From positions 1 to 48,412 of the forward strand of contig JAUXAW010000005.1 in the NCBI GenBank assembly GCA_030619715.1: 48,412 bases of DNA, given 5' to 3'. The notes under the pieces are model-generated. The model saw only the letters and a program-made list of their open reading frames with translations. It did not search any database and was not told where the DNA came from. A program made the position numbers and the translations under genes. This document shows positions 25,297 to 33,345 of the stretch, piece after piece. Numbering within the stretch: the first letter of the stretch is position 1; every line of letters begins with the position of its first letter. The stretch comes from a candidate division WWE3 bacterium (GTDB lineage: Bacteria > Patescibacteriota > WWE3 > JAUXAW01).

Positions 25297-25320
25297 GTTT
25301 AGCGGTACGTACCACTAAAC
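25297..25320. repeat. 24-bp palindrome upstream of the T-box promoter
   Basis: GTTTAG-c-GGTAC/GTACC-a-CTAAAC has a single unpaired position. It lies between the radical SAM gene and the T-box promoter, with no T tract, so an operator is more likely than a terminator. Confidence 0.55.
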
Positions 25321-25332
25321 TATTACCCGAAC

Positions 25333-25361
25333 TTGACATCTTTTGAAAAATATGCTTTAAT
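25333..25361 (+). promoter_or_regulatory. Promoter of the T-box / tRNA-Trp transcript
   Basis: TTGACA, a 17-bp spacer and TTTAAT. Transcription should start near 25368, about 190 nt before the T-box sequence. Confidence 0.8.
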
Positions 25362-25367
25362 CCCCCA

Positions 25368-25628
25368 CAATAAGTTAATTAAAGGCTTTGAAGGGGAGAA
25401 TGGGCTCCTTCGGCACGTTAAACGTGCCAGGCTGGTAGGGCAAACGCGGTTGGTGTTGCAAGTAGTCCTACTCGGAAGCGGACCGTCATCATACCGCAGG
25501 AGTATCACTGCTTTGTCAAGTACTCCCTAAGGTCTGGTCGGTGACGACTAGACAAATCAAGGTGGCACCACGAGGAAACCTCGTCCTTGTTTATCATCTT
25601 TGGATGGTGGACAGTGGCGAGGTTTTTT
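25368..25628 (+). promoter_or_regulatory. T-box riboswitch leader (probable tRNA-Trp sensor)
   Basis: At 25559-25588 lies a complete T-box antiterminator: AAGG, the bulge TGGCACC, ACGAGG, loop AAA, CCTCGT and CCTT, with both helices perfectly paired. The bulge TGGC is complementary to GCCA, the 3' end of the tRNA-Trp encoded just downstream (discriminator G73). An upstream hairpin (TCTGGTCG-gtga-CGACTAGA, 25531-25552) fits stem III. The competing terminator is AAACCTCG (25576-25583) pairing with CGAGGTTT before a T6 tract; its 5' arm overlaps the antiterminator, so the two are exclusive. The specifier codon in stem I could not be assigned; several TGG triplets occur there. Trp specificity is inferred from context. 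Confidence 0.85.
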
Positions 25629-25635
25629 GCTTTGA

Positions 25636-25712
25636 AGGGGTGTAGCTCAATTTGGTAGAGCGACGGTCTCCAAAACCGTAGGTTGTGGGTTCGAGCCCCA
25701 CCGCCCCTGCCA
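25636..25712 (+). tRNA. tRNA-Trp (CCA anticodon)
   Basis: The 77-nt cloverleaf is complete. The acceptor AGGGGTG pairs with CGCCCCT. The D arm is GCTC/GAGC, the anticodon arm ACGGT-CTCCAAA-ACCGT has CCA at 25670-25672, and the T arm GTGGG-TTCGAGC-CCCAC is regular. Discriminator G73 and CCA are encoded. It starts 8 bp after the T-box terminator tract, so it should be transcribed only when the leader antiterminates, unless an unseen second promoter exists. Confidence 0.96.
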
Positions 25713-25770
25713 GACATTTCAAAATAAAATGTCAGAGGAGATTAACAAATCAAGAAGGAGGTGTAAAAAG

Positions 25771-26604
25771 ATGAGTAAACGTGGAGGCGTCAAAATCGTA
25801 CTAGATGAGCTCGGTCTAAAAACCCGTATTGAGATTTCCCGAGCCCGCAGCTTCGTTAAGGGAGTTTTGGAAGAAAAAGGAGGAAGATTGGAGAGAGCAG
25901 AGCTTAAAGAATTGCTTAAGCTCTACCAACAACTAGTTGGGCTAGATGTGAGACGGCTCTGTAACATTCCCAGCTCGACCATGATCGGCTTAGGACACGT
26001 TTTGTTCGTGTCTCTCAAGAGAGGGGGCCTGAAGTTTGTCTCCTTTGCGAGTCCGGCCTACAAACAGGACTTCATGGGTCGTCACATCGACATTGGCGAA
26101 GGGAGGGATAAGAAAGAATACCGTGCGCCGGCGGTTATAAGCGAAAAGTTGAGAGACCTGCCACTACCCTTCGGGTACGACGTTCTTTATGTGGATATCG
26201 ACCCTGAGGTTGTGGACAAAAGCCCAGAGAACGTTGAGACTCTCTTTGCCAAAAACTTCGAGGGATTGTGCGCAGTTTCTGGGGCTGATGCAAAACGATT
26301 GTCCCAAGCGGTAGACGACTCTTACTTCGAAAGGTTGAAGGCGGAGGCTCGGACGTCAGAGAAGTTAGCTAAGCAGGTCCGTGAACTTCAGAATCGCCCG
26401 ACAGTTTTGGCAGCGCACCGGATCAAGCCTGAAGCAATTGAGGATCGGGCTGTAATCTACGCTGCTTTAGGCAAACTGTTGGAGGAAACTGCTCCGGAAA
26501 CAATCCTTCTGGATATCCAAGGGAGGATCTATCCCTACGAGCAGCCGTTCTACGATACTCTTCGGAGGTTCCCCTTGCCGTTACTCCGTCCAGCGAAGAT
26601 GTAA
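25771..26604 (+). CDS. Unknown protein without tryptophan, downstream of the T-box and tRNA-Trp
   Basis: I do not recognise this 277-residue protein. It is soluble, with alternating basic and acidic helices, ends in a proline-rich FPLPLLRPAKM, and contains only two cysteines and no tryptophan. The start is ATG 25771, set by AAGAAGGAGGTG about 8 nt upstream; the frame stays open further upstream without such a site. A strong terminator follows. Its place after a T-box leader and tRNA-Trp suggests it is made when charged tRNA-Trp is scarce, and a Trp-free sequence would allow that (inference). Alternatively it is an unrelated cassette inserted between tRNA-Trp and trpS. Confidence 0.75.
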   Translation: MSKRGGVKIVLDELGLKTRIEISRARSFVKGVLEEKGGRLERAELKELLKLYQQLVGLDVRRLCNIPSSTMIGLGHVLFVSLKRGGLKFVSFASPAYKQDFMGRHIDIGEGRDKKEYRAPAVISEKLRDLPLPFGYDVLYVDIDPEVVDKSPENVETLFAKNFEGLCAVSGADAKRLSQAVDDSYFERLKAEARTSEKLAKQVRELQNRPTVLAAHRIKPEAIEDRAVIYAALGKLLEETAPETILLDIQGRIYPYEQPFYDTLRRFPLPLLRPAKM

Positions 26605-26610
26605 GAGAAG

Positions 26611-26656
26611 GAGGGGCGGACAACGCCAGTTAACGTTGTGTGTCCGCCCCTCTTTC
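26611..26656 (+). terminator. Rho-independent terminator between the Trp-free gene and trpS
   Basis: GAGGGGCGGACA pairs perfectly with TGTCCGCCCCTC over 12 bp, with an inner AACG/CGTT, followed by TTTC. It separates trpS from the T-box transcript. Confidence 0.88.
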
Positions 26657-26685
26657 TAAATTTTATCACGGGTGTTTTATTGTTG

Positions 26686-26691
26686 TATAAT
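26686..26691 (+). promoter_or_regulatory. -10 box of trpS
   Basis: A perfect TATAAT lies 15 nt before ATG 26707, immediately followed by the AGAAGGAGG ribosome site. A weak TTATCA sits 17 bp upstream as a -35 candidate. Confidence 0.6.
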
Positions 26692-26706
26692 CAGAAGGAG
26701 GTCAAA

Positions 26707-27711
26707 ATGACAAAGAAGAAAAGAATTCTTACTGGTGATCGGCCGACGGGGAGGATGCATATTGGCCACTATGTTGGCTCGCTCAAGAATCGCGTCCGGT
26801 TGCAGGACGAATATGAGTGTTTCTTTATTGTGGCCGATCTACATACGCTGACGACGGCGCCAGAAAAAGAAAAAATTGCTAAGCTTTCCGAAAACGTTCG
26901 GGAGATGGTTTTGGATTATCTGGCCGTCGGGATTGACCCGCAAAAATCGGTGATATATCTTCAGTCCCAGGTCCCTGAGGTTGCTTACCTTTCTCTGCTT
27001 TTCTCAATGCTGATTACGGTTCCCCGCTGCCAAAGAGTTCCCACTCTCAAAGAAGTAATGCGCGACCTTCAAATTAAGCAGCCCTCGTTGGGTCTTTTGA
27101 CCTACCCTGTGCTTCAGGCGGCGGATATTCTAATGGTGCGGGCTGACCTGGTTCCGGTTGGCAAAGATCAAGAGTCGCACGTCGAAGTAACCCGGGAAAT
27201 TGCCCGTAAATTTAATTCTGAATTTGGTGAAGTTTTTCCCGAGCCCGAACCCCTCATCGGCGAGGTTCCGACTTTGGTCGGTACTGATGGTAAGGCCAAG
27301 ATGAGCAAGAGTTTGGGGAATTGTATTTATCTTTCCGATGACGAAAAAACGGTTCGGGAAAAAGTAATGAATATGTACACCGATCCGACGCGGATTCATC
27401 CGACCGATCCGGGGCACGTGGAAGGTAACCCCGTTTTTATTTACCACGACGCTTTTAATCCCAACAAAGAAGAGGTTGAAGACCTCAAAAACCGTTACCG
27501 TGAGGGTCGGGTCGGGGATATTGAGGTCAAAGAAAAGCTGGCGGAAGCTTTGAACGAGTTCTTAGACCCGATCCGGAAGCGGCGAACAGGGCTTGAATCA
27601 GAACCGGAGTTGGTTGAAGAAATTCTTAAAGAGGGAAGCAAGCGCGCCCGCAAAGAAGCGGCGGAGACCTTAAAGCTTGTTAAAGAGGCGATGGGGTTGG
27701 AATACTTTTAG
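26707..27711 (+). CDS. trpS: Tryptophanyl-tRNA synthetase
   Basis: This is a class I synthetase of 334 residues with the HIGH box as [10 protein letters not shown] near 13-22 and the KMSKS box as AKMSKSLGN near 197-205. The start is ATG 26707, 6 nt after AGAAGGAGG. It charges tRNA-Trp, whose gene lies 1 kb upstream. The protein has no tryptophan. It heads a run of five genes ending with the EF-Tu-domain-2-like gene; the stop is 2 bp from the next ATG. It has its own promoter, so it may escape the T-box. Confidence 0.95.
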   Translation: MTKKKRILTGDRPTGRMHIGHYVGSLKNRVRLQDEYECFFIVADLHTLTTAPEKEKIAKLSENVREMVLDYLAVGIDPQKSVIYLQSQVPEVAYLSLLFSMLITVPRCQRVPTLKEVMRDLQIKQPSLGLLTYPVLQAADILMVRADLVPVGKDQESHVEVTREIARKFNSEFGEVFPEPEPLIGEVPTLVGTDGKAKMSKSLGNCIYLSDDEKTVREKVMNMYTDPTRIHPTDPGHVEGNPVFIYHDAFNPNKEEVEDLKNRYREGRVGDIEVKEKLAEALNEFLDPIRKRRTGLESEPELVEEILKEGSKRARKEAAETLKLVKEAMGLEYF

Positions 27712-27713
27712 CA

Positions 27714-28022
27714 ATGCAAATTTACGGCCATAATCTTGAACTGACTCCGGAATTAGTAGAGCATATTCAAGGAGAAATTGAATCATTGAAAAAGTTTATC
27801 GACCAGAAGACTTGGGATGAGGCCAAGATTGAAGTGGGTCTGACTAGCAGACATCATCGGAAAGGGGAAATTTATCGCGCCGAAATCAACCTTCCTCTTC
27901 CCGGAAAGTTTTTGCGGGCGGAAGAAGTTTCGGAGAATTTGCACACGGCGATTAATATTGTTAGAGAGGAGATTGAGAGGCAGGTTAAAAAGTATTTGGG
28001 GAAAAAGGAGGATCGGAGGTGA
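27714..28022 (+). CDS. Ribosome hibernation promoting factor / RaiA family
   Basis: The 102-residue protein has the YfiA/HPF N-terminal fold: MQIYGHNLELTPELVEHI, VGLTSRHHRKGEIYRAEINLPLPGKFLRAEE, then LHTAINIVREEIERQVKKY. It lacks the C-terminal dimerisation domain of long HPF. The family binds the 30S subunit near the decoding centre and holds ribosomes inactive. It is translationally close to trpS (2-bp gap), a sensible pairing for amino-acid limitation (inference). Confidence 0.88.
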   Translation: MQIYGHNLELTPELVEHIQGEIESLKKFIDQKTWDEAKIEVGLTSRHHRKGEIYRAEINLPLPGKFLRAEEVSENLHTAINIVREEIERQVKKYLGKKEDRR

Positions 28023-28029
28023 TTGAGGA

Positions 28030-28593
28030 ATGAAAAGTTTAGCTTTAATTTTGGGGGCGCTGGGGTTGGTTGTTGTCCTCGGCGTTGTCTCCATCATTGG
28101 ATTCTACAACGGCTTGGTGACCAAATCTCAAAACATTGACGGTCAGTGGGCACAGGTTGAGACACAGTACCAGCGCCGCTTTGACCTAATTCCCAATTTG
28201 GTCAATGCGGTCAAGGGACTTTTCGAGCAGGAGCAAAAGGTTTTTGGGGACATCGCCGAAGCGCGGACGCGTTATTCTGGTGCGGCGACGGTTGATGAGA
28301 AAGTGGCCGCAGCCGGCGAACTTGAGGGGGCATTGGCGCGGCTTCTGGTCATTATCGAGAACTATCCGGAGATAAAGTCCGATGCGGCAGTAATGGGTTT
28401 GATGGATGAGCTGGCCGGCACCGAAAATCGGATTGCGGTCGAACGCCGACGCTTCAACGATTGGGTCAGGGATTACAACACAACCATTAAGCGTATACCC
28501 GGAAGTTTGATTGCGCCGATGTTCGGCTTTTCCGAAAGGGCTTACTTCGAGGCGGTCGAGGGGTCTGAAGTTGCTCCGACGGTGGAGTTCTGA
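28030..28593 (+). CDS. LemA family protein
   Basis: The 187 residues begin with one transmembrane helix (LALILGALGLVVVLGVVSIIGFY). The characteristic NLVNAVKGLFEQEQKVFGDIAEARTRYSG, LLVIIENYPEIKSD and FNDWVRDYNTTIKRIPGSLIAPMFGF follow. LemA proteins are membrane-tethered helical bundles of unclear function, commonly next to TPM-domain genes, as here. Confidence 0.92.
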   Translation: MKSLALILGALGLVVVLGVVSIIGFYNGLVTKSQNIDGQWAQVETQYQRRFDLIPNLVNAVKGLFEQEQKVFGDIAEARTRYSGAATVDEKVAAAGELEGALARLLVIIENYPEIKSDAAVMGLMDELAGTENRIAVERRRFNDWVRDYNTTIKRIPGSLIAPMFGFSERAYFEAVEGSEVAPTVEF

Positions 28594-29468
28594 TGGCGAA
28601 GCGTCTTGTTGTTTTTAGTTTAGCTTTTCTTGGTCTGTTTGGTCAGGTCGTTCCCGCTTTTGCTTTGGATTTTCCCGAACCCGAGGGTTTTGTCAATGAT
28701 TTCGCCAACATTTTGAGTTCCGGGACGAAGCAGACTCTTGAGCAGCAGTTAGCCCAACTCGAAGAGGATTCTTCGATCGAAATCGCCGTCGTTACCGTCG
28801 AATCTTTGGAGGGAACAACGGTTGAGGATTACGCCGTTCGGCTGTTTGAAGACTGGAAGATTGGTAAAGAAAGCGAAGACAACGGCGTTTTGTTTCTCAT
28901 CGCCCCCAACGAACGTGAGGTGAGAATCGAGGTCGGCTACGGTCTGGAGCCGGTACTGACCGACGGCAAGTGTGGGCGCATCCTTGATAACTATGTTATT
29001 CCGGAGTTTGAAAAGGGCGATTATGATAGGGGGACTAGCGAAGGGGTCGCGGCAGTTATTAAAATTGTTCATCCCGCCACATCTGAGGGTATAGCGGGAC
29101 AAGCTGGGGTAGAAGAGGATGATGGTGGGGTGTGGATTCTTTTCGTCATCGGAGTGATTTTTCTTTCTTATCTTTCTTCGTTCTTGGCGCGCTCCAAACG
29201 CTGGTGGCCCGGCGGGATCATTGGTGCGATTCTGGGGGTGGTTTCGGGAATCTTTCTGGCATCAGTTGTAATTTCGGTTTTGGCCGCCGTCGGTCTGGGA
29301 ATCTTAGGTTTGATTTTTGACTTTATTCTTTCAAAGAATTATAAAGAAAGAAAGCAGCGCGGTTTGCCCACCTCTTGGTGGGGAAGCTGTGGTGGGTTTT
29401 CCGGCGGGGGATTTAGTGGTTTTGGCGGCGGGAGGAGTGGTGGAGGAGGAGCGAGTCGGGGGTGGTAG
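28593..29468 (+). CDS. TPM-domain membrane protein (YgcG-like)
   Basis: The 291 residues start with a signal peptide (about 1-25, ending PAFALDFPEP). A TPM domain follows, with GFVNDFANILSS, IEIAVVTVESLEG and VGYGLEPVLTD, then three transmembrane helices and a Gly/Ser-rich tail (GGGRSGGGGASRGW) typical of this family. It overlaps lemA by 1 bp. The pairing of LemA and TPM is frequent in bacteria and suggests a joint envelope role; the activity is not settled. Confidence 0.9.
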   Translation: MAKRLVVFSLAFLGLFGQVVPAFALDFPEPEGFVNDFANILSSGTKQTLEQQLAQLEEDSSIEIAVVTVESLEGTTVEDYAVRLFEDWKIGKESEDNGVLFLIAPNEREVRIEVGYGLEPVLTDGKCGRILDNYVIPEFEKGDYDRGTSEGVAAVIKIVHPATSEGIAGQAGVEEDDGGVWILFVIGVIFLSYLSSFLARSKRWWPGGIIGAILGVVSGIFLASVVISVLAAVGLGILGLIFDFILSKNYKERKQRGLPTSWWGSCGGFSGGGFSGFGGGRSGGGGASRGW

Positions 29469-29481
29469 GAGGTGATAAAAG

Positions 29482-29733
29482 ATGGCCGAAAGAGAAGTGG
29501 GTAAAGTTACCCACTATTATACCAACATCGGTGTGGCGATTGTTGAGGCGACTGATACGATCAAGGTCGGTGACCGGATTCACATCCAGGGGGCAACTTC
29601 GGACTTTGAGCAGGGTATCACCTCGATGCAGATCGAACACGAGTCAGTTCAGGTGGCCGAGCCGGGCCAGGTGATTGGTCTTAAAGTTGAAGAAAAAGCC
29701 CGCGGCGGGGATACGGTTTTTGTGGTGGAATAG
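29482..29733 (+). CDS. EF-Tu domain 2-like small protein
   Basis: The 83-residue protein is one beta-barrel of translation-factor domain 2 type: VGKVTHYYTNIGVAIVEATDTIKVGDRIHIQG, then SMQIEHESVQVAEPGQVIGLKV and GDTVFVV. No GTPase domain is present. Such stand-alone proteins are annotated as translation elongation factor-like in many bacteria and archaea, with unknown role. It is last in the trpS run; the next gene is convergent 20 bp on. Confidence 0.85.
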   Translation: MAEREVGKVTHYYTNIGVAIVEATDTIKVGDRIHIQGATSDFEQGITSMQIEHESVQVAEPGQVIGLKVEEKARGGDTVFVVE

Positions 29734-29753
29734 AACGGGAGTGTGGAAAAACC

Positions 29754-30650
29754 TCAATCTCTCTTCTTAATTTTCCTAAAGAACCAAACTATCAAAACGA
29801 TAGCGATTATTGGGGAGAAGAAGACGAGGGCGAAGATGAGTTTGTCGGCGATGGTTTGCCAGAAGGAGATGAGGGAGCGGAGGGCGGCTTTGACGGTGGC
29901 CAGCGGCCGCCAGCGTTCTTCGACGATCGGCAGTTCTTCCTCTTCGGTGGCAAAGTGGGCGGTAATCCTAGACATCGCCGCACTTTCTTCCAAAAACTTA
30001 ATTCGCCCTTTAGTGGTTTCAATTTGCCCGCGAACCTTCGTTAGCTCCTGCTGAACGCTCAGAACATCCTTAATCTCCCCCGCCCGCTCCATAATTTTCA
30101 AAAGCTGCGCTTCGGTCGCTTCGAGATTCCTCAGCCGCGATTGCAAATCAGTATACTCCTCGGTTACATCCCGGCCCGAGGCTCTCTCACTGGTCACCTT
30201 GATCGCCTCTTTCTTGAGAGTATCTAAGGCCTCGTCAAACTTTTCCGCCGGAACTCTGATGGTAACTGTAGCTTTCAAAGTCCCCTTCTTTTCATCGACA
30301 ACACTGATTTGGGAATCAACAACGAAACCCTCAAGGTCAGCCGCCAATTTTTGCATCTTGTCTACCCCTTCGCGAACGTCCTTGACCAGAAGAGAAAGCC
30401 GGCCGGTTTTGATGATTAGACGCTCGGAGGGGCTACCACTTTCTTCGGCGGCTTCAGGTTCAGCCCCTTCTTCAAATGCTATCTCTTCCCCAACACCAAG
30501 ACCGGGAGCTTTAGCTGGCGACACTTGAGGTTGGACGCTCGTGCGGAAAGTTGGTGGAGTTTGTCTCCGCCCCAACCAATAACCAATCACCAAAACGGTG
30601 AGGACAAGGAGCAGATTAAGTTTGTTTCTCCAAATCCAGTCTTTCATCAC
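29754..30650 (-). CDS. DUF4349 domain membrane protein
   Basis: The 298 residues have an N-terminal transmembrane helix (LLLVLTVLVIGYWLG) and a low-complexity acidic linker. The DUF4349 core follows: IIKTGRLSLLVKDVREGVDKMQKLAADLEGFVVDSQ, TIRVPAEKFDEALDTLKK, VTEEYTDLQSRLRNLEATEAQLLKIMERAGEIKDVLSVQQELTKVRGQIE with a coiled coil, and a C-terminal helix (LIFALVFFSPIIAIVLIVWFF). Function unknown. It lies 9 bp after the baseplate-J-like gene. Confidence 0.88.
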   Translation of the reverse strand: MMKDWIWRNKLNLLLVLTVLVIGYWLGRRQTPPTFRTSVQPQVSPAKAPGLGVGEEIAFEEGAEPEAAEESGSPSERLIIKTGRLSLLVKDVREGVDKMQKLAADLEGFVVDSQISVVDEKKGTLKATVTIRVPAEKFDEALDTLKKEAIKVTSERASGRDVTEEYTDLQSRLRNLEATEAQLLKIMERAGEIKDVLSVQQELTKVRGQIETTKGRIKFLEESAAMSRITAHFATEEEELPIVEERWRPLATVKAALRSLISFWQTIADKLIFALVFFSPIIAIVLIVWFFRKIKKRD

Positions 30651-30659
30651 ATTTTAATT

Positions 30660-32216
30660 CTAGTCATGTTTCAACAAAATGTCAATCCGGGAAGTAATCC
30701 TTGGCATCCTCGTCAGTGGTCCGGGCAGGGGGGGAAAGACGGTGATTTCGACCGCGGAGACACCGGGGATTGATTCCAGATATTTTTGTGCCGAGTCCAA
30801 ACTCCGCCCAACCAAATCCTTTTTAATCTTATCCTCATCAACCTTGGAGATAACCGAGGCCTTAGTTTTGGTCAAAATTTTCAACATCTTCTTACCATCT
30901 TCACCCTCCTCAACCTTGGCGGCACTAACTTCGGTCACTAAATCTTTATCCGAAAGATCAAAATCCTCGGGGACATTTTCCGCAAGTAGCGCGGAAACCA
31001 GCTCGTCTAATTGGTTTTGAGAATAGACAAGAGCGCCTCCCCTCAACCGGAGGGTCAGCGTAAACTCTTCGGTTTCTTCGTCGACCTCCTTGTCAAAAGT
31101 TTGACCGAGGATATCATAACTAATGGCGTCCTCAACCAGCTTTTGGTCGCCGACGGTGCGGCTTAGAATGTCCTCGCGGGCCTTGCGTTCCAACTCATCT
31201 TTGAGTCTTGAAAGAAGCCCCTGCTGGTCTTCGCTGGTAACGACCTGAACCTCCTCTTTTTTTCCACCTTCAAAACTGTTGTGGTTTTGGGCGAGGAAAG
31301 CGTCGGTTGAGAGTCCGGCGATGGAAAACTGCTCACCGGCCTCGATGTTGTATTCTTCACCAACTTTCTCCGCTGTCACCCCTACCATCTTCTTGCCGGG
31401 AGTATAGGTCGTTGTTCGTTCCTCCGGTGTCGCCGAAACGGAAGCGGTCTGGGCGGGGATAGTCAACTCTTCATCGAGAAGAAATCTCAGTTTTTCCCCT
31501 TCGACCCGGATCAGGGTCACCACTGTTTCTTTAGCAAAAGTCTTATCATCGTCGGTCCAGTTATAAATAGTAACCTCACCCTCGGCCTTCGTCCCCTTCT
31601 CTTTTTTGCCGGTCGCCTCCGCCTTCTGCTCACCTTTTTCTTCGACTTCGATTAAAACCGCCGGCAGGATTCTTTTTTCGTGGTCGATAGCGGTCGCGCT
31701 GGGACTGGCGGTCAACTCAAAACTTTGAACGAGCGTCTCCGATTTGACTGTCAGCCGGACGGTGGCTTTGGGGATTGTGGTGAGGAGGGCGGCGATGCCC
31801 CCGAGACCGACTGCTGCCACAATCAAGAACAGACCCAACTTTTTTGCCCAGGGAGATTTTAAAATTTCCAGCAACTTACGGCCGCTTTCCTCGGCTGCTT
31901 GCCCAACCTCGGTGTAGATATCAACCCCCTCTTGGAAGCCAAAAGTGGGAGGAGGTGGGACATCCTTCTCACCGGAAAGACTGGCGATGAGGTTTTTACC
32001 CCTTGAGTCTTCGGTTTCCAGTTGCAGCTCAACCCCAAGCTTTTTCGCCTCTTTTTCGAGAATTTTCAAAGTTAGTAAGTTGCTAAAAAGAGGAGAGCCC
32101 TCGGGGATGGTCAACACTAACCCCCTCGAAGAATCGCCGCTTGCGGATATTTTTTCCAGAGTTTCAAAAAGACCGTCGGTTAGTTCAAGTTCAAGAAGCA
32201 TTGCTTTCTCCCCCAT
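30660..32216 (-). CDS. Membrane-anchored baseplate-J-like protein next to pilM
   Basis: The 518 residues (ATG 32216; ATG 32201 is also possible) begin with a small alpha/beta domain (LLELELTDGLFETLEKI...). A transmembrane helix lies near 150 (LFLIVAAVGLGGIAALL). The region TIPKATVRLTVKSETLVQSFELTASP and the following long stretch resemble what is annotated as baseplate J/gp47-like in Patescibacteria. It is not a phage baseplate in this context: no phage genes are nearby and it directly follows pilM. A role in a pilus or secretion complex is inference. A GC-rich repeat occupies the gap to pilM. Confidence 0.6.
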   Translation of the reverse strand: MGEKAMLLELELTDGLFETLEKISASGDSSRGLVLTIPEGSPLFSNLLTLKILEKEAKKLGVELQLETEDSRGKNLIASLSGEKDVPPPPTFGFQEGVDIYTEVGQAAEESGRKLLEILKSPWAKKLGLFLIVAAVGLGGIAALLTTIPKATVRLTVKSETLVQSFELTASPSATAIDHEKRILPAVLIEVEEKGEQKAEATGKKEKGTKAEGEVTIYNWTDDDKTFAKETVVTLIRVEGEKLRFLLDEELTIPAQTASVSATPEERTTTYTPGKKMVGVTAEKVGEEYNIEAGEQFSIAGLSTDAFLAQNHNSFEGGKKEEVQVVTSEDQQGLLSRLKDELERKAREDILSRTVGDQKLVEDAISYDILGQTFDKEVDEETEEFTLTLRLRGGALVYSQNQLDELVSALLAENVPEDFDLSDKDLVTEVSAAKVEEGEDGKKMLKILTKTKASVISKVDEDKIKKDLVGRSLDSAQKYLESIPGVSAVEITVFPPLPGPLTRMPRITSRIDILLKHD

Positions 32217-32224
32217 TCGACTTT

Positions 32225-32242
32225 CCCTCGACTTCGCTCGGG
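32225..32242. repeat. GC-rich dispersed repeat CCCTCGACTTCGCTCGGG between pilM and the next gene
   Basis: It has the same core as 20062-20081 (reverse orientation) and lies in the short gap between two co-oriented genes. Confidence 0.7.
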
Positions 32243-32250
32243 ACAGGCGC

Positions 32251-33345
32251 TCAGGGTTCAGACAAAATATCCTTGGCAATCAATTTCATATTTTGCGGAC
32301 CCACATCGGTGCGGACTTCGACCGTTGGTGGAGAAGCGAAGGGTAGCACCCGCATCAGAGGGTAGGTAGCAAGGCCCTCTTTGAGCTCTTCTAGATTGGC
32401 TCCACCGCCGGTTAAAATTATCCGGTTGGGAAAAGTTCTGATGCCTTCAAAATCAGCAAGAGCGGCTTCAACTCCGGCGAGCCAAAGCTCCACCGCCGGC
32501 TTCAGCCCCTCTCTAACTTTTAGAACATCCTCGTCCCTTAATTGATGGTTGGCGTAAGCAATTTTCTTGGCCTCCGCTTCCTCGCGACCCAGCCCTAAGG
32601 GTTCAGAAAGGGCGGTGGTGAAGGTTTCTCCGCCCAGAGGGAGGGGGCGACTCCCCCAAATCCCTCCGCCAAAAACGATGGCCACATCGGTGACTTTCCC
32701 CCCAACGTCAAGAATAATAGCGTTAAAGTCCAATGGACTGGTGTTGGCCAGAGCTTTAACGAGGATGGACATTAATGAGGAAACCGCCCAGAGATTAAGA
32801 TCTAACTCCTTCAAAACTTCCGAGAGCTGGCCGAGGTAGCTGGTCGGGCTGTAGGCGGTAAAGGTTGAGCACTCCAAAACTTTACCCCGCTGACCGGTGG
32901 GCTCGGTGACAACTTGACCGTCGGTTTTGTAAAAGAGAACATCGGAATCGATCAACTGAAGAGTTAGCTCGGGGTCGCCAAGGAATTGGGACATCTGCGG
33001 CGTTGCCTGCATCAAAGCAGCGCGGAAAATTTGCTCGTTAAGTTTTTCGATTTCTTCGGACTCAATCTCTTTCTGCGGGTCGGGACGATTGAGTCGAACG
33101 GTGGTCGTCAGACACCAACAGTTTTCTCCACCGACGCCGACGACTGCTTGCTGGGGTCGGAAACCCGCTTGGGTTGAAGCCTGTTCAACCGCTTCGGTCG
33201 GTGCGCCCTGTCCCTGTCCCAAAAGTTGAATTTGTTCATCAAGGGAAAAGATAAAGGCCTTGGTTGAAGTGGTGCCGAAATCTAAAGCAATAAAGCTTTC
33301 CGGCTTCCCCGGAGCTTTTTTGAGCAGATCTAATGGATTAAACAT
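32251..33345 (-). CDS. pilM: PilM-like actin-family ATPase
   Basis: The 364 residues from ATG 33345 carry the actin/FtsA-type nucleotide sites: IALDFGTTSTKAFIF near 18, ILDVGGKVTDVAIVFGG near 200 and ILTGGGANLEELKEGL near 310. This matches PilM of type IV pili, which recruits PilN at the inner membrane. The start overlaps the end of alaS by 8 bp. No pilN, pilO or pilT is visible in this window. Confidence 0.85.
   Translation of the reverse strand: MFNPLDLLKKAPGKPESFIALDFGTTSTKAFIFSLDEQIQLLGQGQGAPTEAVEQASTQAGFRPQQAVVGVGGENCWCLTTTVRLNRPDPQKEIESEEIEKLNEQIFRAALMQATPQMSQFLGDPELTLQLIDSDVLFYKTDGQVVTEPTGQRGKVLECSTFTAYSPTSYLGQLSEVLKELDLNLWAVSSLMSILVKALANTSPLDFNAIILDVGGKVTDVAIVFGGGIWGSRPLPLGGETFTTALSEPLGLGREEAEAKKIAYANHQLRDEDVLKVREGLKPAVELWLAGVEAALADFEGIRTFPNRIILTGGGANLEELKEGLATYPLMRVLPFASPPTVEVRTDVGPQNMKLIAKDILSEP

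Noticed and set aside
25297-25320. Rho-independent terminator at the palindrome
   Set aside because: There is no T tract on either side.
30660-32216. Prophage remnant because of the baseplate-J-like match
   Set aside because: No other phage genes are present, and the protein is a membrane-anchored neighbour of pilM.
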